31,388 nt of DNA. Origin: Zygnema cylindricum (taxonomy: Eukaryota; Streptophyta; Zygnematophyceae; Zygnematales; Zygnemataceae). The notes beneath the pieces are model-generated. The model was given only the letters and a program-made list of their open reading frames with translations, was not told the origin of the DNA and did not search any database. A program made the translations under genes and the position numbers. Shown here piece by piece: positions 1 through 8,401 of the stretch. Every line of letters starts with the position of its first letter. Within the stretch, counting starts at the first letter, position 1. The stretch lies in NCBI GenBank assembly GCA_037447655.1, contig JBBHKE010002269.1:1-31388 (forward strand), given 5' to 3'.

Positions 1-304
1 AAGTTGTTTTATGGGCCTTTCATGTGATCTTCTTACATCGCTACTTTTATCAACGACCGTCCGATCGTCCAAATTTGACGGTTTAAATAAAAAATACCTT
101 AAAACTCAAAGAAAAATAATTTTTTGTCCGAATGTTTTTCAAAATTTGGACATGACGTTTAATTCTCTATCGATCGATGTGCAACTCAACCCTGTTACTA
201 TTCTTTTTCATTTTGCGACCAATACAATATGGGTCTTAAGGTCATATTGTATGTTTTGCGTACAATAAGCATATTGTATGGGCGTACTTTCACCTACTTT
301 TGAA
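1..304. other. Unassigned AT-rich sequence
   Basis: I see no supported gene, repeat or RNA here. The short open frames lack recognisable motifs and codon bias. It may be further interior of the element that becomes recognisable at about 305. Confidence 0.4.
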
Positions 305-1490
305 CTATGTTTTGTCCATTTTCGTTCAGTAAGTTTTATTTTTGAGCAGGGATCTCGAAATTCTAATGCCATTTCACGTCGACCAGACAAGAGACGCGAC
401 AGAAAAGCGCATCTTCTTCAACCGTGAAACTGCATAGGCTGGAACGCAGTACGTCTACAATGTCAAGGTAAGACATGCAACGTCATAAGCAGTTCCAAAA
501 AACAACGTGCGACAACATAGATTGTAAACGTTGACAATCGTAACAAGTATTGTCGACGTATATAATCGTCACGAACGTAAGTTACGATTACGTTCTTAGG
601 GTACTTTCTCATATAACCGAAATTTAGTCTTGTTACTTTGTTTTTTAACGAAGATTCTCCATACAACTTTCATAGTATTCGGATGTAAACGCAAATAACT
701 TGTAATTTAAAAATGTGAATTACGCAAACGTGTACAAAATAATGTGACAGATGAAGAGGTACACAAAATGAGGCGAAAATTCCACTCGGCTTCAATTTGA
801 GCCGTCGCTGTGAACGCTTTACAATTTTTGTGACTTCGTAATGTTCGTACGCCACATTGTCGACGTGTCGTAACTCTAAACTATCTTTCGCTGTCGCACA
901 AAAAAACGGTTTCGATTTTCGTTTTCCACACTTACCGACAATTGCCCACGTTTTTTCCTACTCCGTATGTGTGAAGACACGTGTGTTTAGGAGAGACAAC
1001 CCCTTTACGGAAACCACACACGAAAAACAGTATGCACAGGTTGGAAACCTGTAGTGTGATTTTTTTTTGGTACTCCGCGCACAAAAATTGTAATAAACTT
1101 CCGACATGTGCAACAGCGTGTTAGCCTATTCGCTCAACTTTTTGGGCTTTATTCAAATCATATCGCGAGGTGATTTGGTGTAAAGTTTGAACATGTGCTG
1201 AAAGGACCTAAAAATGGGTCGAAATGTGTTAGATGACAAATTGCATTGCGCTAGACGACAAACTACTGTACATATAAAGTTTAAAGGTAACGCAATTTGT
1301 ACGGTGGTAATTTCTATCTTTTGGTACGACAACGGATTTTCTTGTTTTTTTATAAGTTATGGAGGAAAACGACAGAAAAATAACTGTAACTTTAGCATAT
1401 GCGAAAGTAACCTTACACATAGGGACACTTGAAAACCGGGTCTGGCCGATCCGCGCTAAAATACAAAGTTAGTTCGCTAAGTTACAAGTA
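305..1490 (+). mobile_element. Interior remnant of the long-TIR DNA element family (longer-interior copy)
   Basis: Two blocks match the interior of the element at 1895-6879 in the same orientation. Positions 305-590 match 3985-4325, and 1415-1490 match 4340-4420. Between these blocks this copy has about 820 bp that the other copy lacks, so the other looks like an internal-deletion derivative. A short frame starting at 366 (FHV..TRDA....IFFNRET) is shared with the frame at 4094, which suggests a decayed coding exon, but here it is broken by a TAG. I do not recognise the protein. The terminal inverted repeats of this copy are not visible in the window. Confidence 0.55.
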
Positions 1491-1886
1491 CATGGGACAT
1501 AGCCTAAGTCATCTTCTTTTCCGGAAAACCTTTTCGGAATGCAGAAATCCGACTTTGAAAAAACATGAAGTCGTATCTCAAATGGATGATCCGTACTGTA
1601 ACAAAATTTTATAAAATGCTAACCCGTAAACAAATAGCCAATCAAAATCATCTAAAATATGACGTAAAAAAATGTAAACTTATAATTTTTTTGTAATTTT
1701 TACGAAACGTCCTCCCCCTTTCTTACGAGTGAAATACGATGGATTGGTACGGACAAATTTAAGTCATTGACTAATCGTACGGCAACATGAATCACACCGC
1801 GACGTTTTTGTTGACGTGAGTTGACGTCAAGGGCGATTCACGTCCAAACAAAAAAAATGACATTCGTTTCTTCATTAGCACGGTAA
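1491..1886. other. Unassigned intergenic sequence
   Basis: AT-rich, with poly-A and poly-T runs. I see no gene or repeat here that I can support. It ends at the target-site duplication of the element starting at 1895. Confidence 0.4.
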
Positions 1887-1907
1887 TTCTATTAGGAAAT
1901 TGATCAT

Positions 1908-3003
1908 TGAAATTCTATGGGCTCCATTGCCCACATAATTCGCAGATCCAAAAGAAGCTAATCTAGATAATGCCGAATCGAAGTTGATATAAACCCAAAT
2001 GAATGATCCCTTGACAATCAGAACCCCAATTTACCTTCACCCTTGTGAAGAGAAGACCTTCTGTGTGCTTAGTTCCACCACAGAATGCAAAGCTTGAATA
2101 TGTGTTTTGGACAATATTCCCCACTTTGACTTTCCCACTGAATAAGTGCCACCCTGGCACGTAAAGACTCTGACTGACTACTCCCCTATGTAGCTTGGAC
2201 TACCATGAGTCTGCAGCAAAAAAAATCACTGAATTTGCTCACCCGAGCATTAAGTTATGGCTGGTCAAAGATGACTTCTATAGTTACAAGCCCTCTTAGA
2301 GAGAGGTACCTAAATATCACTATGTCTTGGTCTGCCGACTCACGACTACCTACTACTAAACCCTAGTCCAATAGAAACAATATATAGTACAAGAAGGTAC
2401 AATGGGCGATGTACTTATTGTACGGCCATTTTACAACATGGTCTACAAGGTGACATCTGCCAAATCGGGAGCCATGGTTCCTCCTCCCATCTTCTCCGAT
2501 ATCAAATAATGTGGCGCCACGTGGCACCGCGTGAGGCTATCCCCAAAGGCCGCCGAAATCTTATTGTGGGTGGCGGCTGTAATGGTGGTCGTCCGATCAG
2601 TTGTATTTATACGGCTTCGATTCGCTTCCATGCATTAATTGGTTAATGCGCGTTTTCGTTAGTCTGCTGCGAATTAGTCCTTATGGTCAATAAATATATA
2701 TGCGTAAAACATGTCATGTGTATCTTTTTGTTAGTGCCTTAATGGATAAGGCGTAGGTCGACATATTTATCTGCAGACCCCGGTTCGAATCCGGCCGGAA
2801 GCACTTCTTTGCTTAAACTAGTAAAATAACTTCTGAATCATTCTGCCTCCTTATAAATGACACAGCAGCCATGACCTGCCTTTGGTCCTCTCTTTCTCTC
2901 TCTTTACATTCTAACTAAAATATAGAAGTGAACTATTAATCACCTTTTTTCATACTCTGTTTATTTTTCCAATACAGACCTAGAAAATACATAAATTTCA
3001 ACA
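1908..3003 (-). mobile_element. Solo LTR of the copia-like family, reverse orientation
   Basis: The reverse complement starts TGTTGAAATTTATG (at 3003) and ends GAATTTCA (at 1908). It matches the two LTRs of the element at 20497-24873 over most of its length but is clearly more diverged. It is flanked by a perfect 5-bp duplication ATCAT (1903-1907 and 3004-3008), which marks a complete insertion followed by LTR-LTR recombination that removed the internal region. Its target lies 13 bp inside the end of the long-TIR element. It carries the tRNA-like segment at 2733-2805. The 62-residue frame at 2443-2631 is only a conserved LTR stretch (compare 21001-21195 inverted), not a gene. Confidence 0.9.
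2733..2805 (+). other. tRNA-like sequence with pol III A and B boxes, antisense inside the solo LTR
   Basis: The segment has a D-arm-like GCCTTAATGGATAAGGC (2736-2752) and a perfect B box GGTTCGAATCC (2782-2792). Its ends, AGTGCCT and AAGCACT, can pair in 6 of 7 positions. The anticodon arm does not fold into a clear 5-bp stem and 7-base loop, so a functional tRNA is unlikely and no anticodon can be assigned. The same segment occurs, more decayed, on the minus strand in both LTRs of the full copia-like element (about 20839-20911 and 23982-24054). It is therefore an inherited part of the LTR, antisense to the retroelement. Confidence 0.55.
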
Positions 3004-3008
3004 ATCAT

Positions 3009-3360
3009 GACAGCGACTGTTTTTGTTGCCCACAGTCACTTACGTCATTTTGTCAAAAAAATTACGTATTGGTATAAATAAAGTACCGTTGAGTACAAAT
3101 TTGACGGTCAATTGGTTGGACAACTTTGACTTTCAAAATATTGTTTCAACCACTTAAAGTTTTGTCGCGCTTGCGAACGTCGACCGTCATAATATAATTA
3201 GCAATTCACACAGCCGGCGAAAGTTTACGGTAACAAAACTGCGGCAACCACATGTAAATAAAAGTGTTGCAGACAGTCACTTTTTGTCTTTACGTGAGCT
3301 CCACGGTGAAAGCATTTAGCCACAAAATTGAAATTTAATCGTCTAAGCGTTACATTGAAC
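3009..3360 (+). repeat. Left inverted arm of the long-TIR element
   Basis: The reverse complement of this stretch matches 4437-4722 followed by 6796-6879. Anchors include GACGGTCAA near 3102, GCGAACGTCGACCGTC near 3172 and ACATGTAAATAAAAGTGTTG near 3251, each found inverted in the right arm. The first 13 bp of the arm lie on the other side of the solo LTR, at 1895-1907. Confidence 0.8.
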
Positions 3361-4436
3361 TTAGACGCAAATTAGAACGAAACCTTTTTAAACTAAATTT
3401 AATTATTGTAAGTTTTGTACGGAAATGTCAATGTAAAAATGTTGATTCGTAGATAGTGTGGTTCGATTTCATCGCTCGTGACGACGCGCGTTTTTTTCAT
3501 TTAATTTCAATTGATATTTATACGCCGGTTTGTTTTATTATAGTGTACAAAGTTTATTTCGTTTCGTGCATTTTAATATTTTCGTACAAGATTTATAGTA
3601 CTTTAGTTTAAAGAAATTTTGTTTCACTTTGCGTCTAAGGGTTCGTCTCTATGTGCCTAAGTAAAGGTTTTTTTTATGTCGTTTTCATGTAAAACTTAGA
3701 GCCGTACCGCGTAAGTTTCAACTGTACAAAAAAATAGAGAAAATGAGAAGTACATTTTGCGTCATCATCGAATTTAATATGTACTACATGTTGTCGTTTT
3801 GTGTTCTTTGACCCACGACCACGCCAAAAACGTCATCTTCACACTTTTCTTTAAAACAGAAGGAAGATGTGTTTTAAAACAAAATATTTTTGAAAAACAA
3901 ATAGAAACACGTAGTCGCATGTGTAACAAATTTTCAAGAAATTTGAAAAGAATTCAAGCGACGACATAAGTGCACGGCCCGCTATGTTTTGTCCTTTTGC
4001 GTTCAGGTACGACAAAGCAAAGTACACAATTTGTTTGGTTTTGTCCGTTTGCGGCTAGTACGGATTTTATTTCGCCATGGGTCTCAAGATCCGATGACAT
4101 TTCACGTCGAGAGGACAAGAGACGCAAAGGCAAATTGCATCTTCTTCAACCGTGAAACGCCACAGGTTGGATGGCGGTACGTCTACAATGTCACGAAAAG
4201 TCATGCGGCGTCACAAGCAGTTACAAAATAATGAAATATAACATGCGTCATCACAGATTGTACACTATCGACAGCCGTCACGGGCATTGTCGACGTATAC
4301 AATTGTCACGCCCATAAGTGACAACTTTGTTTGGTACACACAGGGACACCCGAAATCCGGGTCCGCCGGATTTGCGCTAAAAAACAAAGTAAATTCTCTA
4401 AGTCTCAAGTACGTGGAGACGCACCCATAAGTTCAA

Positions 4437-4722
4437 TGTAACGCTTAGACGATTAAATTTCAATTTTACGGTTAAGTGCTCTCACCGTGGAATTCACGTA
4501 AAGACAAAAAGTGACTGTTTGCAACACTTTTATTTACATGTGGTTGTCGCTGTTTTGTTACCCTAAACGTTCGCTGGCTGTGTGAATTGCTAATTTTATT
4601 AAGACGGTCGACGTCCACAAGCGCGACAAAAATTTAAGCGGTTGAAACAATATTTTGAAAGTCAAAGTTGTCCAACCGATTGACCGTCAAGTTTGCACTC
4701 AATGGGACTTTATTTGTACCAA
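4437..4722 (-). repeat. Right inverted arm of the long-TIR element, inner part
   Basis: Inverse of the left arm (3075-3360). It stops abruptly at 4722, where the Helitron is inserted, and resumes at 6796. Joining 4722 to 6796 restores TTGTACCAATATGTA, which matches TTATACCAATACGTA in the inverted left arm, so the break is explained by the insertion. Confidence 0.8.
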
Positions 4723-4735
4723 CTAGTAAATCAAT

Positions 4736-4750
4736 GCCCGTTACACGGGC
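4736..4750 (-). other. Helitron 3'-terminal hairpin
   Basis: A perfect 6-bp stem GCCCGT/ACGGGC with a 3-base loop, placed 9 bases before the CTAG terminus on the minus strand. This is the normal position for the Helitron termination hairpin. Confidence 0.85.
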
Positions 4751-5215
4751 AAAGGTCGTGTTGTGTGTGTTTAAGGTTGTACAGAGATTTTGTACTCTAT
4801 ATATTTGGGAACAACTACAGGTGGGTTTTTCGATGAACTATACAAATGTAAATTATAACAACCATAGGGTGTTTTTATTTACAACACAAACATAGACAAT
4901 GTTAAACCGAGAGAATGTCCCATGTAAGATGTCATTCTGTGCAAACAAACATGTTTTGAGGTTCATAATCATATTTAGTCTACTTCACAACAAGAATATT
5001 GTAGTTGAGATTAAATTGGTTTATTGATGACTGAGTGTCACTTTTGTAATAACGTTCAATGGTGTGTGGCTCTAGCAATTTCAACTGACTAACTATACTT
5101 AACTAACCATTCTCCGCATATATCTATGTGTAACTGTCAAAAATCAAATGTTTATTTTTAGCTACATATCTCATATTGGTGTGTTTTGTTACACAATATG
5201 TTTTTGTTCACATAA

Positions 5216-5440
5216 GTCAATCAATGCCGGTTACACGGACATGATTCGTGTCGTGTTTTGTTATGCTTGTTATGTGGGCATGTATCGTGTGTTGTTTTAT
5301 CACTCTTTGTTGAGCCTTACCAAAGTATTATACAAATATATGTTTATGTGTTCAATATGCAATTGTACGACATGCATTATATGTAAAGAGTCTCTCTGCA
5401 ACTTTTATTGGAACAACAACCATAGAGTGATGGTATAAGC
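5216..5440 (-). repeat. Second, degenerate copy of the Helitron 3'-terminal region
   Basis: TCAATCAATGCCGGTTACAC at 5219-5238 parallels ATCAATGCCCGTTACAC at 4731-4745. Further matches follow, such as ACAAATAT near 5333 with ACAAATGT near 4843, and AACAACCATAGAGTG near 5414 with AACAACCATAGGGTG near 4857. The hairpin here has two mismatched pairs. It is either a duplicated terminus within one Helitron or the end of an older nested copy. Confidence 0.55.
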
Positions 5441-5725
5441 ATAGAAAACATACACACTTCCAAACAGCAAGAATATTCTATTGAAGAAATAGTAGTGTTA
5501 GAACATAAGTGTGTCGAAGTATGTATACCTATGCAGCTTACTTTAAAACGTTAACAACCCAATTAGGATTAAACATAATTTTTGATATTAACTTTTTATA
5601 GCTCTAACAATGTTAACGGATAAGTTTCTTTCGAAACTTCTTTATTTCACTATTGTAAAAGAAATGTCAATTTTCACATTGTATTACCTTCTCCTGTTTA
5701 TGGAAACATCTAAATACACCATGGA

Positions 5726-5880
5726 TTGCTATTAGTGTTAGACACACTGATTCAACGCCCTTTTCTTTTTCCTATCTCGCTTGTTTTTTCTCCCTCGTTC
5801 ATATTTCTTGTTGTCTCTCCCCTCTCCCTCTCTCTCTCCCTCTTCGTCTTCAATCTCTTTTCTCTCCCTCTTTTTTGTTG
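5726..5880. repeat. Pyrimidine-rich tract
   Basis: Long C/T-rich stretch with CTCTCC and CTCTCT runs, densest at 5815-5870, next to the 15-bp minisatellite and inside the Helitron. Confidence 0.7.
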
Positions 5881-5883
5881 TCC

Positions 5884-6108
5884 GTTCATATATTGTTGGT
5901 TCACATATTGTTGATTCATATATTTCCGGTGCATATATTGTCGGTTTATAAATTGTCGATTCATATATTGTCGGTTGGTACTTTGGCGATTCATATATTG
6001 TCGGTTCGTACTTTTGCGATTCATATCCTGTAGGTTCATATATTGTTAGTTCACATCTTGGCGGTTCGAACATTGTCCGATCACGTATTGTGAGTTCTTG
6101 TCCAGTTC
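5884..6108. repeat. 15-bp tandem repeat, about 15 copies
   Basis: The consensus unit is GTTCATATATTGTCG, repeated in strict 15-bp register with substitutions but no indels over 225 bp. Because 15 is a multiple of 3, open frames persist through it. The minus strand reads as pentapeptide repeats of the IYEPT / IYESP type. I see no evidence of a real protein: there is no start context, and the C-terminal part is translated low-complexity tract. Confidence 0.9.
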
Positions 6109-6352
6109 GAATATGCGTACTCACGTCTACGTACTTTGCAACTTCAACCACAGGGTGTTTGCGTCAGGGTCACATACGCATCATAAACTCTTTCAAACTG
6201 CAATAGTGAAGTAATGTATGCTACTGACATCTACACATTTTGTACCGCTTTCATAAATCAACCCCAATTTAAAACAAAAAAAATGCAATGATATATTATT
6301 ACTGCTTGTATATTTCACGACTTAGTAGCGTACTTGCATGTTATGTGAATTG

Positions 6353-6655
6353 TAAATCAACAACAACAATAATATATCCCTCTATTAATAACCGTTTCTT
6401 ACAAATCACAATATTCGTAATCTTTCATTTGATATGTATTTTTAAGCATCAATTGAGTCGGGATGGCACACGCGTACCTTTTCCTTTTTTGCTCTTGCGA
6501 TGTTAAATCAACAACAACAATAATATATCCCTCTATTAATAACCGTTTCTTACGAATTACAATATTTTCGTAATCTTTCATTTGATATGTATTTTTAGAC
6601 ATCAATTGAGCCGAGATGGCACACGCGTACCTTTTCTTTTTTTTCTCTTGCGATG
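6353..6655. repeat. 151-bp tandem duplication
   Basis: Two copies start with TAAATCAACAACAACAATAA at 6353 and 6504. Both end near TCTTGCGATGT (about 6503 and 6655), with a handful of substitutions and small indels. It lies inside the Helitron near its 5' end. Confidence 0.85.
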
Positions 6656-6924
6656 TATGTTGAGGCATCAATTTTGCACCGACGGCACATGGGAACATGG
6701 GTCGTGGTCATAAGGGACATCTTGTTTTGGGTCGCGCGGACGTAAAGACACCGCCTTGCGCGCACACAGATGACGTTCCCTTATTTATATACTGATATGT
6801 ACTTCAAACGTACAATTTTTGACAAAATGACGTAAGTGACTGTGCGCAACCAAAACAGTCACTGTCATGATCAATTCCCTTCTATTAACACGGTGCATAG
6901 AGCGGGTTATATCACAGCATTGTT

Positions 6925-6964
6925 CTACTGTCAGTCTGTGTTGCCCAGCTGTGCTGTAGACTAC
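6925..6964 (+). repeat. 40-bp direct repeat, left copy, flanking a MITE
   Basis: It starts CTACTGTCAGTCTGTGTTGC and matches 7476-7515 with three substitutions. The similarity continues for about 10 more bases (AGAATATTAC against AGAACATTAC) after an 8-base difference. The MITE at 6972-7475 lies between the two copies. Confidence 0.85.
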
Positions 6965-6971
6965 AGAATAT

Positions 6972-7475
6972 TACACCGCGAATCGTAATTAGAGTAAATT
7001 ACTCTAATTCGGTCGCTCGAAATTTTGACTCTATCACATCAAATAGAGTAATCGATTCTAATTTTTTCATTATTCTATTTAGGTAAGGTTTAATTAGCGT
7101 TTTTAATTCTAATATATGTTCGTTTTAAATAGTGTGTAGTACGGACGACGTCCGACCGTGCAAAGTTGTACTTTTATAAGTAAAAAAGTACAAATAATGA
7201 TTTAATACAGGTCATTATCATGTAACTGCGTTTTAACAAAACGCGTAGTGCGAACGTCATAGTGACGATAAAATGTACGTTTTGTCAGATTCTGTACGAA
7301 TACCTTATTTACAGTAGAGGATATTAACTTGCCAAATTAGAGTACACCGCATAAATTAGAGTAAATTCCTTTTTGAAACAGCTCTATCACATAAATTAGA
7401 GTAAATTACTCTAATTATTTTTTTCTCTTTTTTTACTCTAATTTTTTCATTACTCTAATTACGATGCGCGGTGTA
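6972..7475. mobile_element. TA-target MITE (Stowaway/Tc1-mariner-like), copy 1
   Basis: 504 bp, non-coding. The ends are TACACCGCGAATCGTAATTA (6972) and its near-perfect inverse TAATTACGATGCGCGGTGTA (7475), with one mismatch in 20. A TA is present at both outer edges, which suggests a TA target duplication with the inverted repeat proper beginning CACCGCG. The interior is rich in ATTAGAGTAAAT repeats and matches the copy at 15280-15774 throughout (for example AGTAAAAAAGTACAAATAAT). It ends about 505 bp upstream of the NDUFB3 start codon. Confidence 0.85.
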
Positions 7476-7515
7476 CTACTGTCAGTCTGTGTTGCTCAGA
7501 TGTGCTATAGACTAC
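7476..7515 (+). repeat. 40-bp direct repeat, right copy
   Basis: Abuts the right end of the MITE directly and lies at the distal edge of the NDUFB3 upstream region. It pairs with 6925-6964. Confidence 0.85.
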
Positions 7516-7980
7516 TGTACAGTACAGAACATTACTGAATCTTGCAACTTTTTGGCCCTCCGGGGTGCCGAAGACGTCCGCGACCGCTCGTTTAGGGTTT
7601 ATTTTTTCTGTTTTTGTTTTTTTTTTATTAAAAAAACAACCCAAACCCCAAAACCCTATTTCTCGTACCCGATCCCAAGAGGTGCAGAATGTCGGCGCGA
7701 GGTGCCGCGAGGTGCCGAAGGTCCCACACTTGTATGGGGGCTTGTTCGATACCCTTGCTGTACCTGCGTACGGTCCATTTATATACAAATGTATGTAACG
7801 CACAGTGCACCGTATTTGGGTTACGGAAATACGGACTTGACTTATGGGCTTACGGCATAAGACAGTACTGTACTCTACAGTACAATGACGTACAGTACTG
7901 GTCTTCTTTGGAGCTTGGCTTTGCAAAGGAAGCGGTTGCTACTGTACTGTTTGCTCGCCCCTTTGGAACTCCTGCATTCT
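7516..7980 (+). promoter_or_regulatory. Upstream region of the NDUFB3/B12 gene
   Basis: This holds motifs typical of plant nuclear genes for mitochondrial proteins. There is a Site II-type TGGGCT at 7845-7850, about 130 bp before the ATG. AAACCCTA telo-box-like motifs lie near 7650, with the inverse TTTAGGGTTT near 7590. TTTATATACA at 7778-7787 may be a TATA box. GTAC palindromes cluster at 7517-7525 and 7865-7898, with one more at 7944. A GAGGTGCC-type motif is repeated at 7697-7720. These assignments rest on motif matches only; the transcription start is unknown. Confidence 0.45.
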
Positions 7981-8154
7981 ATGGCGTCTCCTGGCGAGTT
8001 TTTTAAGCGCACCGACGCCTGGCGCAAACATCCTCTGCTTACGAATCAGCTCCGATTTGCCACACCAGGGCTCGGCATCGCCACTGCAGCTTTTGCTGTG
8101 TATCTTTTTGTGGACGGTGTATCGGGCAAGCTTAACAAGAAGAAGGATCATTGA
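7981..8154 (+). CDS. Complex I B12 subunit, NADH dehydrogenase [ubiquinone] 1 beta subcomplex subunit 3 (NDUFB3)
   Basis: Predicted 57-residue accessory subunit of mitochondrial respiratory complex I, placed in the membrane arm in the inner membrane. It starts MASPGEFFKRTDAWRKHP and continues LLTNQLRFATPGLGI, matching the plant B12 pattern (EFFRRRDEWRKHP, then a PGLGI motif). A single hydrophobic segment at residues 31-45 would be the one transmembrane helix; the tail is Lys-rich (KLNKKKDH). There are no catalytic residues and none are expected. I chose the ATG at 7981 because homologues begin with a short MA... leader. The same frame is open upstream to an ATG at 7885, but that extension has no family resemblance. 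It is a single-exon gene, slightly shorter than the 70-odd residues usual in flowering plants. The next gene starts 247 bp downstream on the same strand. Confidence 0.88.
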   Translation: MASPGEFFKRTDAWRKHPLLTNQLRFATPGLGIATAAFAVYLFVDGVSGKLNKKKDH

Positions 8155-8401
8155 CACGATCCTTGTATAGTGCCTTTTCGCTCCCTTGCGGTCTGTTCAT
8201 TTCCTTTTTAATCCCTTAGAGGATGAGTTATTGCAACTTTTCTAAGAACGGCGATTTATCTTTGGCGAAGCGTTTTTGCAGACGAAAATGTTTGAATTAA
8301 TCTGGTGAAATGTGCAGTAGGTCTGTACATAAAGAAAAAGTGTACGTGAAAAATAGCCCTATCATTTAATGACTTGTTTTGTTTTTTTATGGAGGACAGG
8401 A
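8155..8401 (+). promoter_or_regulatory. Spacer between NDUFB3 and the hydrolase gene
   Basis: These 247 bp must hold the NDUFB3 3' end and the promoter and leader of the next gene, unless the two are co-transcribed. An ATG at 8389 opens a 16-codon frame in another register that overlaps the next start codon and stops at 8439. If it is in the mRNA it would act as an overlapping upstream ORF. Confidence 0.4.

Larger units (their letters stand above)
4723..6795 (-). mobile_element. Non-autonomous Helitron, reverse strand
   Basis: Read on the minus strand the element starts TCAGTATATAAATAAGG (5' TC at 6795). It ends with the hairpin GCCCGTGTAACGGGC followed by ATTGATTTACTAG (3' CTAG at 4723). 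It sits exactly between A (4722) and T (6796), the canonical Helitron AT target, and makes no target duplication. Excising it in silico restores the right arm of the host long-TIR element. No Rep/helicase frame is present, so mobilisation would have to be in trans. It contains a second, degenerate 3'-end hairpin (5226-5240), a pyrimidine tract, a 15-bp minisatellite and a 151-bp duplication. The 137-residue minus-strand frame at 5738-6151 is produced by the repeats. Confidence 0.85.
1895..6879. mobile_element. Long-TIR DNA transposon (MULE-like, non-autonomous) interrupted by two later insertions
   Basis: The element begins GGAAATTGATCATGACAG at 1895 and ends with its inverse (CTGTCATGATCAATTCCC) at 6879. 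Both ends are flanked by the 8-bp direct repeat TTCTATTA (1887-1894 and 6880-6887). Removing the solo LTR (1908-3003 plus one ATCAT copy) and the Helitron (4723-6795) leaves about 1.81 kb with inverted arms of about 365 bp: 1895-1907 plus 3009-3360 against 4437-4722 plus 6796-6879. Long arms and GGGAAATT-like ends are typical of Mutator-like elements. MULEs normally make 9-bp duplications; the ninth base here is mismatched, so superfamily assignment is tentative. No transposase frame survives. A related copy lies at 25263-26237. Confidence 0.8.

Noticed and set aside
2733-2805. A functional tRNA gene
   Set aside because: The B box is perfect, but the anticodon arm does not fold properly and the segment is part of an LTR with decayed copies elsewhere.
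5738-6151. 137-residue minus-strand frame with pentapeptide-like IYEPT repeats
   Set aside because: It is the translation of a 15-bp minisatellite plus a pyrimidine tract. The period keeps all frames open, and there is no conserved flanking domain.
7459-7926. 155-residue minus-strand frame and overlapping plus-strand frames upstream of NDUFB3
   Set aside because: They cover the MITE end, a 40-bp repeat, poly-T and promoter motifs. No domain is visible and codon use is not gene-like.
7885-7980. N-terminal extension of NDUFB3 from an upstream in-frame ATG
   Set aside because: The extra 32 residues do not resemble the family and run through promoter-like GTAC repeats. The family begins with a short MA leader as at 7981.
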